20,545 bases of DNA from Pleurotus ostreatus/Saccharomyces cerevisiae fusant. Its lineage: Eukaryota; Opisthokonta. Below are positions 1 to 7,580 of this stretch, piece after piece. Made by a program: the position numbers and the translations under genes. Under the pieces are notes generated by a model that saw only the letters and a program-made list of their open reading frames with translations, made no database searches and was not told the DNA's origin. Position 1 is the stretch's first letter, and each line of letters begins with the position of its first letter. The stretch covers positions 1 through 20,545 of the forward strand of contig JAMQCK010000532.1 of the NCBI GenBank assembly GCA_024196135.1, given 5' to 3'.

Positions 1-102
1 GGATCGCGAGAGAGAAAGCAAGCGGAGGTCACGAATCCCCTTATCTACACGCGCATTTTTGGACTTTGTCGTTTCATACCAGCTCTCGACCTCGCGTTGA
101 CC

Positions 103-636
103 ATGTCCGACCAGACACCATCGCGGGCGTCGACGCGCAGCCGCGTACCATCTTCTAAAAAGATCCAATCGTGCGTTGGCCCTGTGTGTTACTGAATTGT
201 GTTGAGAGTGACCTTGACAGCGACGAATATACGAAGAAGACTATGGAGGATGATGAAGAAGAGGAGGTTGTTGTGCAAGCGACACCGCCCGGAAGGAAGG
301 GATCGCGGTGAGCTTGTTTGCAGACGGTTGTTACTGGTCAGCTGAAGGGAGAAGTGCTCGCAAAAGCACACGTGTACCCGACAGTGAGAGCGAGGGCGAT
401 AGCAAGCAAGGCGATGAAGGCGATCGGTGAGTTTTCCCCAGGAGCGTCAGTTATCTATACTGAGACCACCACCTTAGCCAGGTTGGTGACGACGCCGGTG
501 AAGATGATAAAGGACAAGCGGGCAACGAAAGCGACGAGAACGGCCACCGCAGCGTCGAGGAAGACGAGGACGATGACGATAAACCGCTGGCCGCAAAGAT
601 GTCACCTTCCACGCAGGTGAAAAAAGCGAGGGCGAG
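103..636 (+). CDS. Host gene, exons 1-4 (acidic protein, 5' part)
   Basis: This is the 5' part of a host gene interrupted by the transposon. The start is the ATG at 103. Exons are 103-170, 221-307, 385-426 and 478-636. Introns 171-220, 308-384 and 427-477 have GTGCGT, GTGAGC and GTGAGT donors, and all three are phase 2. The predicted product starts MSDQTPSRASTRSR and runs into very acidic sequence (EDDEEEEVV, GDSKQGDEGD, VEEDEDDDDK) ending in a basic VKKARA. No domain is recognised; a disordered nuclear protein is likely. Exon 4 ends at a GTGCGC donor (637), and the reading continues in exon 5 at 20164 beyond the element. Without that splice, the frame runs on and stops at the TAA at 674-676, inside the left target-site duplication. 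Intron 2 (77 nt) is the least certain splice. Confidence 0.6.
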
Positions 637-669
637 GTGCGCGCTGTTTCAAGGACAATGTCGAAGGGT

Positions 670-677
670 GTTCTAAA
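670..677. repeat. Left target-site duplication GTTCTAAA
   Basis: This 8-bp repeat is identical to 20147-20154 and directly abuts the inverted terminal sequence starting CAGCCTTGGCTACC. An 8-bp duplication fits what I recall for Zisupton-type (KDZ) elements. Confidence 0.85.
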
Positions 678-691
678 CAGCCTTGGCTACC
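678..691 (+). repeat. Left terminal inverted repeat (imperfect)
   Basis: The sequence CAGCCTTGGCTACC matches the reverse complement of the right end (CTCCTTAGGCTACC) at 10 of 14 ungapped positions. The inner seven, GGCTACC, are perfect. A further similarity, TAGATGCAA at 708-716 against TAGATACAA on the right end's complement (20110-20118), may extend the terminal homology discontinuously. Confidence 0.7.
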
Positions 692-1114
692 TAAAATAAG
701 TACCAAATAGATGCAACCTTGCCTACATTTGTTGGGTCTTCCCTCGAAGCTTTTTCAGACTTACTAAAATTCTAAATCTCTAGACATCTCTGACTAGGAA
801 GTTCTGTTCCCGCTGAAAGTTCTGCTCTCTACTACCTTTCACCTCTACACCCTATCCTTAGTATCTCACACCCTCTACATGCCTCAATTAGTTTAGCCCC
901 ATATATACTCTACTCCTACATGATCGTGACAGCCTATATGCCTCCCTGTAGGCTGGTAGGACTACGGGCCTATTGGTCTATACCTCTATTAACTCATCAG
1001 ATTATCAATTAGGTTGTGTACATACATTAGTTGTAGGCATATGTACTTATAAGAGCTAGCTTGTATATGAGCACAACTGGCACAACAGCAGATAGTAGAT
1101 TGGGCTTACTACTA

Positions 1115-1284
1115 TATGATAGGTTCCGAGACATGACTTGTCGGGACTAGTAGCTGGTGCTACCGTTGGTGGCACTACGGAACATAGCACGTCTGTCTTG
1201 ATATTGTATTACCGTATGATAGGTTCCGAGACATGACTTGTCGGGACTAGTAGCTGGTGCTACCGTTGGTGGCACTATGGAACA
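1115..1284. repeat. Two 70-bp direct repeats, exact 100-bp period
   Basis: Copies lie at 1115-1184 and 1215-1284, separated by an unrelated 30-bp spacer. I see a single difference (ACTACGG against ACTATGG). Each copy can fold. An outer stem pairs GTTCCG with CGGAAC; inside are GACA/TGTC around a TGACT loop and GTAGC/GCTAC around TGGT. The single substitution turns an outer G-C pair into G-T (G-U in RNA), leaving the fold possible. Function is unknown; candidates are a protein-binding or cruciform element, or a structured transcript. Confidence 0.75.
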
Positions 1285-1597
1285 AACCATACTGTATGGT
1301 AGCTTTCAATAATAGTACTATGGCAACATGTTCACTGCCATGTGATGGAGTAAAGTCTGCAGAACTTTCGAAGTATTGCTTAAGATGGAGCGCAGCATTA
1401 TTTTATCAAAGTCAATAGAACTTTCTGAGACATTCACAGGATACTCAATTCTAAAGATCTCGGAACATGATATATCAATATTGCCTCAATACAGAGGACA
1501 CTTAATGAGAGTCGATGAGTGATAGCAGGCTGGATGACAGACAGCATTAGGAGCAGCAGCTTGCGGTTACTATGTACCTAAAGTCTTCAACATAGCT

Positions 1598-1810
1598 GTC
1601 TCACAGCCTTCAATATCAAGTCTAAGGGGCGTTTCTGGAAAAAGAAGTACGTCAAAGGTAGCCGACTTACCTGCCTTACAAGGCAGATGAACCATGCAAG
1701 TTAGCTGACTGTAATGTGTTCCTTTTCTGAACAGACCCTAAGACATTAGAATGTTCTGGCTCACAACCTTCAATATCAATCCTAAGACATTAGAACGTTC
1801 TGATTCACAC
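1598..1810. repeat. 44-bp direct repeats beside the satellite
   Basis: CCTAAGACATTAGAA plus GTTCTG is present at 1737 and again at 1781, a 44-bp period. An intervening TCACA-CCTTCAATATCAA block also occurs, diverged, at 1600-1620. The repeats include the AGAA-NN-TTCT core at 1748 and 1792 and lead directly into the 25-bp-register array. Confidence 0.6.
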
Positions 1811-2705
1811 AAAGACAGAAACTTCTGGCGTTTGTTAGACCAGAATTTTCTGACTCTGATGTTGCAGAAAGTTCTATATTGATAAAATACAGAAACTTCT
1901 ACTCTTCACAGTAACAGAACTTTCTGTACGACGCTTCTGCAGGCCCATATGTAGATCAATAGGTAGCCTTTCTGATTACACAGTAAACTCGAACATTTTC
2001 CTGCCAGATTGAAGCACAAAAGTGAACTTACAGTGAAGGGGAAGACAATCTATGAAGCTGCACTGCAGAATGTGAAACTTGGCAGAAACATCCTAGAAAC
2101 CTCTAACAAGAACCACCGTAGAAAGTTCTGCAGAAACACATCCTAGAAAACTCTACGAGAGCGCACTTCAGAATGTTCTGTGCCCATGTGTCGTAGAAAA
2201 CTCTACGTGGGCGTATATTAGAAAGTTCTACAGAGACGCATTATAGAAAACTCTACGCGCGTGCGTCATAGAAAGTTCTGCACAAAGGTGACCTAGAAAT
2301 CTCTACGTGGACGCACATCAGAAAGTTCTAGATAGATGTGTCGCAGAAAACTCTACGCGCACGCACCATAGAAAGTTCTGCACAAAGGTGACCTAGAAAT
2401 CTCTACGTGGACGCACATCAGAAAGTTCTAGATAGATGTGTCGCAGAAAACTCTACGCGCACGCGCCATAGAAAGTTCTGCACAAAGTGGCCTAGAAAAC
2501 TCTACACAACCGCACCACAGAAAGTTCTGTGTCCATGCATCGTAGAAAGTTCTGCATGAAGGCGCCCTAGAAAGCTCTGAAAGGATATGTGTTAGAACTT
2601 TCTACAACGGCGATGTTCAGAATAATCTAAAGACCACCGGCTCAGAAAGTTCTGAGCCCGCGAGCGCCCAGAACTTTATGGACTTGCACCTTACAGAAAT
2701 TTCTA
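1792..2705. repeat. 25-bp-period subterminal satellite (AGAA-NN-TTCT core)
   Basis: Quasi-palindromic cores (AGAAAGTTCTG, AGAACTTTCTG, AGAAAACTCTACG and similar) recur every 25 bp. Starts are at 1792, 1817, 1842, 1866, 1891 and 1916, then a decayed stretch, then about 2067, 2095, 2120, 2145 and so on to 2695, with rare 24- or 26-bp steps. From 2120 to about 2519, GTTCTG/A-type and CTCTACG-type units alternate, giving a 50-bp dimer. 2270-2369 and 2370-2469 form a near-identical 100-bp tetramer repeat. Spacers differ, so the cores are conserved better than the DNA between them. Likely role: subterminal binding sites for the transposase (inference). Confidence 0.85.
2261..2487. repeat. 100-bp higher-order tandem repeat
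   Basis: Two near-identical 100-bp units, at 2270 and 2370, are followed by the start of a third at 2470. Each contains four 25-bp cores in the same order. The first difference I see is one base in the third unit's leading spacer (ACGCAC to ACGCGC), followed by a one-base deletion near 2485. This indicates recent local amplification. Confidence 0.85.
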
Positions 2706-3206
2706 TGTCGAACGGTGGTTGCACATAGGTACTTTACCCTGCGACAGGGACTGAAGGTGCTCATGAGTATGCGTACAACAGCGATAAGGTCAGTATGACT
2801 TATCTCACTGCAGCCTACTACCTCCTTCAAGATGTCAGGTGCCTGGTGGGCAGTGCCTCTGCAGCCCCCTGTCTGCCATGCGTTGACTGACCGAGGGTTG
2901 AGGGCCGTGGGTTTACCACAGTTGCTTGTAAGGCCTGTAATATGGGTTAACAGTGGCCATACAGAGCAATAGGGACCGTGCGTACCAGTTGTCTCGTCGC
3001 TCTCCTCATACAGTGGACACCTACCTTACATTGCACGGTGGCTTATGAAACCTCAGACAAAAAAGAGACGGTCAAGAAAGGGGTATGATTGTCCAAGAAG
3101 TACGTGAGATAAATGTAATGCGGGGATGGTATATAAAGTCCAAGAAACGAAGGCACACAGGCAAATGTCCACAGAACAGCAAAGTCAGACACCACACATC
3201 CCACCC

Positions 3207-6200
3207 CTACTCAGCAGCAGTAGAACGACGCGGAGGAGGAACCGTCTCGCGCTTCCACACGTACCAGAGGTTGCGCACATAGTACGCAATGGTCTGGCGC
3301 TCGAACCACTCCATCTCCGGCCAGGACAGCGACTTCGACGACACGTACACCGCGACGCGAGCTGGCAGCGCCGGCTCCCACGACATCATGACCTTCGCGA
3401 GGGCCTTGACGTACTTGGAGCGCTCCCTCCAATCCTCCGATGCCAAACCACGGTTGGCGGGCAAGGGCTCGGTGAGGTTGAGGAGATCCACTCCATCCCA
3501 CGTCTCCGGGTCGAACACATGGCGCAGTCGCCATAGCTCCTCTGCCTGGGAGTAGAAGCCGAGGCGCATCCGCCTGTCCAAATCGATGAAGTCCTGGCGA
3601 AATATGAGCTCCTGGAGGTCGAGCAGGATGTCCTTCATGACGCGCGGCGGCGGTAACACACCGGACGTCATCGTGACGCCTCGCACGGTGTACGGTGAAT
3701 GGAGAGCGCCGATGAACAGGTCGAAGTCGAAAGAAGGTGGGAACAGCTCCTGGATGCACCTCGACACGAAGTGAACGGCGCTCGGCTGGCCACCCTTGCG
3801 CATGGTAACGCGCGCGAAGAGCAGCTGCTTCCAATCGCCATTGCTAAGCGCGAGGGGGTGGCCTTGAGGGACGGCCGGCGTCCAGAACTCCGGGGGCAAC
3901 GTGTGTTGACCAGCTCCATGCTGGATGAAGCTGCTGGCGTCGCGGTACGACTTGCGCGCGTTCATGACGAGGAACGGCCGCAACTGGATCCAGGCCTGCA
4001 CATAAAAGGCGCACTTCTCGTCGGTCTCGCGGCCGGTGATGATGTCGGGCAGGGGGAAGACGCGGTTTCCGTCGCCTTTGCCAGCCTCCGAAATCCACGA
4101 AGGACTCCAACGCGAGATCTCGTGCTCCCAGAAGCGAGTGCAGGAGGGCTTGTCGAGCTTGGGATGGCCTGTGATCAAGGTGTCAGCATACGCAGTCCGT
4201 CGCACGGCTCGGGCGGCTGAGCTTACGCGTTCGCGGAGGGGGCGGGGGAGGTCTTGGCGCCTTCGCAGTTGGAGCGCGAGCAGCCGGCCATCGCGCAGCA
4301 GGGCCTGGTGTCGGAACTTCCGCGGGAGCCTCGGTATGGCGACGCGGCGGGGGCGGCTTCGGAGCACTGCCTTCCCCAACTGCAAGACCCGTTAGTGAAA
4401 GAAAGACAGTTCTTGAAGGGGGCGTACCCTTGTCACCAGCCACACTCTCCATAGGCGCAGCGCGGGGCAGCTGCGTAGGTTCGGGGGAGGGCGAGTCCAA
4501 GGTGATCTCCAAGGGTAACTCTTCCGACTGCTGCACGTCGTCCTCCAGTGCGCCGTAGTGATCGAAGTCGATGGCGGGCAGCGGATGCTGCTTCTCGCTG
4601 CGCGACATGAGCGGGGGCTGTCCATCGTCGACTTCCTGGAGATATTCAGGTCGCGCGCGAGGGGCCTGCTGCTGAGAATCTTCTTGAGGAAGGTCGGGTT
4701 GGGCGGCGGAGGCGGGGGAAGGTGGGCTCGGCAGTAGCTTCAGGCGATCGAGCGGGTGCAGCGTTGACGAGGTGTGCTTGACCGGGCGGGCGCTGTTGAA
4801 AATGAGGGGGTCGACATCCAGACGGTCTTGTTCTCGGGGAGAGGTGATGGCGACGCGGACGGTAGAATATTGATGGAGGCGTTGAAGGCGCAGAGGGTGG
4901 GTGGGGAGGCCTTCGAAGATGTAAGGAAGGTTGTCGGGGTGGCGCGTCGTGTTCGCCATCTCGTCGGGGGAGAACATCTGACGTAGCGATGCGGCGTATG
5001 GGACGCCGACCTTATCCTTCGACTTCATCTTGTCCACCATCATGTAGTCGAACCGTTGCACCACCCAGGTCGGTACGCCGGCGCGATGCAGATGCTGCGC
5101 GTGCGCGATGTCGGCGGTAGCGGCGCCAATGTACCATCTGACGCTGTAGATGTCGGGGGGGTCGGCGGTGCCGACGAGGATGGGCTGCACGTCGCTGACG
5201 AAGTTTATCATGCCCCTGAGCTCCAGCCAAAGACGCTGAACCTCGCGTGCCATGTAAGGCGCCCGTTCGCGAGAGACGGGCACGGTCTTCAGGCGCCCCA
5301 GGGTGTGACTGAGGGAGATCTCCAGGCCCCGCGCCCAGGCTATCGGCTGCACGTTCTGCGCACGGCAGCGCAACAAGTATTTGTCGGCTTGCTTGCACAG
5401 AGGAGCGACGAGCTTCTTCAACTCCTTATACACCGGCTCCTTCAGGACGAACATGCCGGAGGAGCGCGAGAATGAGACCTCCACCTCGTCAAACCAAGCG
5501 TGGACGTCGCTGGCCCACATGAGGTTTTCTGGATGGCGGGGGGCGAGGGGGCGACGAGGGATGCAGGCAAGGTGGGGGGCGTGGGAAGGCATGTAGTACG
5601 TCGGCACCAGCGTCAAGTCCTCGGCCCCGAAGCGTAGGTCGGCGCGCATGCGAAGGCGATAGCCTTTGTCGTCGGGGTCCGGCAGATAAGGTATGTAGCT
5701 TGTATTGGCGGAAGCCACAATGTGTCGCTCGGAGGAGGTGAACCCGAGGACGCGGAAGCGCAGCGCTGCGTCGTCAGCTGTTGTACAAGTCAGCAAGGGA
5801 AGAACAACCTAGCACGGAACTCACCCTTAGGCGCCTTCATGAAGCCATCCAAAGGAAGGCCCAACGCTTTCAGAACATCCTCCGGGCTCCGGCGATCCTT
5901 GTAGTCGTCGTAGTACTCCGAGGTGGTGGGGACGGCGCGACGGCCGATGTGGTGGTGGGAGATCCGCCGCAGGGCTTTGTGCTCCGCGATCTCATTCCCT
6001 GGTTGCCGGTAAAGTCGATAGTCGACCACCTACGGTGGTGAGATACTTCTAAATGCTGACTTGCCAATCACTCACCTGCTGCTTCGCCGGGAGGTCTTCG
6101 TGAAACGGCGCACGCAGGGGCGGTAATCCTCGCGGCGCGTACAACTCCTCGCGCGGACGCTTCGCGCGCGTTTCCTTCTGCTTGCCAGCGCGCCGCTTCC

Positions 6201-6378
6201 GACCGGCGCTGCCTACATCCATCTCGTCTTCGCTCTCGACGTCGTTGTCGATCTGGTCGTCCTCGTTCTCTGAATCAGCCGGCGAAACAGGTGGAGGGGC
6301 GCGGAAGGCAAGGCCACTGTCGGTGAGAATCGGGGCACGCGAAGGGCGCGTGCCGGAGCTGGAGCTTGAGGCGTCCAT
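3207..6378 (-). CDS. Gene B: KDZ-element passenger protein of unknown function (1006 aa)
   Basis: Four exons on the minus strand: 6378-6076, 6029-5825, 5777-4227 and 4168-3207. Introns of 46, 47 and 58 nt have GTGAGT, GTGAGT and GTAAGC donors. The total of 3021 nt is an exact codon multiple. Residues 1-101 are Ser-rich and acidic (DSENEDDQIDNDVESEDEMD), followed by a basic KRRAGKQKETRAKRPR that looks like a nuclear localisation signal. Residues about 170-460 form a globular region with LMWASDVHAWFDEV near 256 and ISLSHTLGRLKTVPV. Residues about 480-690 are Pro/Ser-rich. Residues 687-1006 form a second globular region rich in Trp and aromatic residues (FYVQAWIQLRPFLVMNARKS, EMEWFERQTIAYYVRNLW). 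I do not recognise a catalytic family. It resembles the anonymous hypothetical proteins found beside basidiomycete KDZ elements. It is divergent from the transposase gene and shares its 1.2-kb promoter region. Confidence 0.8.
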
Positions 6379-6427
6379 GGCGGAAATGGGGGAAGACGTG
6401 CTCTAGACGTCGCCGGATCGATCAGTC

Positions 6428-6472
6428 CCACGATAGACGAGGACCGTCGGACCAACCCAGGATAGACGAGGG
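6428..6472 (+). promoter_or_regulatory. Two direct ATAGACGAGG motifs near the gene B start
   Basis: CCACGATAGACGAGGA (6428-6443) and CCAGGATAGACGAGGG (6457-6472) are about 30 bp apart, some 50-95 bp upstream of the gene B start codon. The same pair occurs in inverted orientation at 7016-7058. Confidence 0.7.
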
Positions 6473-7015
6473 TCAGCCGGCTATAGAGAGGGCGCGTGCA
6501 GCGACGGCGGGCGCGTGGACAACTGCTTGTGAGTGAGTATGATGGTCTTAAATTTCTTAGGGTCACGTACGAGGTCCTAGCGAAGGCCGCGAGGCGGAAG
6601 GAGAGGTCGCGAGGAGGAGAAGTAAAAGAGAGGCGGCGGCGACGACGACGACGATGACGGACGAACCAGGGTCAAAAATCGCCCCGAGCTCGGTCGTGGG
6701 AACTGCGCGAATAAGTGGCGTCTGTTTGTGTGCGCTTGGCACGTGGCCACCTGCAGAACTTTCTGTTGACTTGGTCCTGAACGCGCCCGTCGCATCGCCC
6801 TTCGCCGCCATTATGGACATCTCTCCCCTCCCCTATATCTCCGACCTCCTCTCCATCCTCTACCTCGAGCCGCCGCCGAATACTCAAGCCTTTTCCATCA
6901 AGTTCAACACCCACAAATGTCCCTGAATTCCTTCCGACAACCGCTCTTCACCGCCCCTTCCCCCATGGACATTCACTTCCTCCGCCGCTGCTGAGCAGCT
7001 GACCTAAATCGCTGT

Positions 7016-7058
7016 CCTCGTCTATCCTGGACGGCGTGCTGTCCCTCGTCTATCGTGG
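7016..7058 (-). promoter_or_regulatory. Inverted pair of the same ATAGACGAGG motifs
   Basis: CCTCGTCTATCCTGG (7016-7030) and CCCTCGTCTATCGTGG (7043-7058) are reverse complements of the two motifs at 6428-6472, in mirrored order, about 28 bp apart. The symmetric arrangement around the divergent promoter suggests a shared DNA-binding regulator. Confidence 0.7.
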
Positions 7059-7403
7059 GGGTAGCGTAGGTTTTCGCGTTATCAGGCCAGACGGTCTAGC
7101 TTCCGGTCGACATGAACACCCCATGTCGGTGTCGGTGTCGGTCTGACAGCCCCGGGGAGTCTGCGAGCTCGTTCTCCCAACCAAGGTTACTCACATTTCT
7201 CTGCAGGGGAGGTTTGTGTTGTCGGGGGCCGAGCCAACACTTCCATTCTGGCGTCTAAATGACTTCCGTATGTTTCTTCCCTTTCCTCGCAGGTCCATGC
7301 CCACTCATAATCACGTACATCCCCCAGAACGCGGTCGACCCTTTTTATCATTCACTCTCCGTCGAAGACCTCTCTAGTATCTACTGAATACCGTAAAGGC
7401 CCG

Positions 7404-7456
7404 GTATGTCGACCTCAGCTGCGGCGAGCGCGCCACATACTAACTGATTTAATCAG
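7404..7456 (+). other. Probable 5' untranslated intron of gene C
   Basis: A 53-nt candidate intron has a GTATGT donor (7404), a textbook ACTAAC branch motif at 7438-7443 and an AATCAG acceptor ending at 7456. No start codon with an open frame into gene C precedes it. Downstream lies a six-codon upstream frame starting at the ATG at 7524 and ending at the TGA at 7542-7544, before the main start at 7581. Confidence 0.5.
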
Positions 7457-7580
7457 GTTCCGCGCCATTGTGCCTTCCGATCACGGCGCTGAAGAGGAAC
7501 CCGCCGGCACGGCGCGGAAGCAGATGACAATCGATTATCTGTGAGCCCAAAGGCCCCGCCCCCTTTGTATTTTGACACTC

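Larger units (their letters stand above)
692..3206. other. Left subterminal region, gene-free, repeat-rich
   Basis: About 2.5 kb between the left terminus and the stop codon of gene B. No reading frame here looks coding; all are short and lack composition or splice support. 692-1114 is AT-rich and CpG-poor, with isolated GAAGTTCTG and GAAAGTTCTG motifs near 796-825. 1115-1284 holds the 70-bp duplication. 1285-1735 shows nothing recognisable except isolated copies of the satellite core, such as AGAACTTTCTG at 1417-1427. 1737-2705 is the 25-bp-period satellite and related repeats. 2706-3206 shows no structure I can name and presumably includes the 3' untranslated region of gene B. Confidence 0.7.
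6379..7580. promoter_or_regulatory. Divergent promoter region between genes B and C
   Basis: 1.2 kb separates the two start codons. It holds four ATAGACGAGG motifs (annotated separately), one isolated copy of the subterminal core (AGAACTTTCTG at 6755-6765), a pyrimidine-rich tract with CCTATATC around 6820-6860, a TGTCGG hexanucleotide run at about 7124-7142, and a probable 5' untranslated intron of gene C. No convincing coding frame is present. Confidence 0.6.

Noticed and set aside
1..8. GGATCGCG at the window start and again at the very end (20538-20545), considered as a duplication
   Set aside because: It lies outside the element, with no inverted termini beside it, and also occurs inside host exon 2 (about 300-307). 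The GTTCTAAA pair is better supported.
318..620. 100-residue plus-strand frame in the left flank
   Set aside because: It runs through two host introns in another frame. The spliced phase-2 model gives consistent acidic exons that continue beyond the element.
1115..1184. Possible tRNA-like gene in the 70-bp duplicated element
   Set aside because: Stem lengths and spacing do not match tRNA arms, and no anticodon arm or conserved T-loop is visible.
1792..2705. Regular 25-bp repeats considered as a CRISPR array
   Set aside because: The repeat core is only about 11 bp and degenerate, spacers are partly repeated as 100-bp blocks, and the context is eukaryotic with introns.
3211..3919. Arg-rich frames on both strands over the last exon of gene B
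   Set aside because: They are frame shadows of a GC-rich exon; only one frame joins correctly to the upstream exons.
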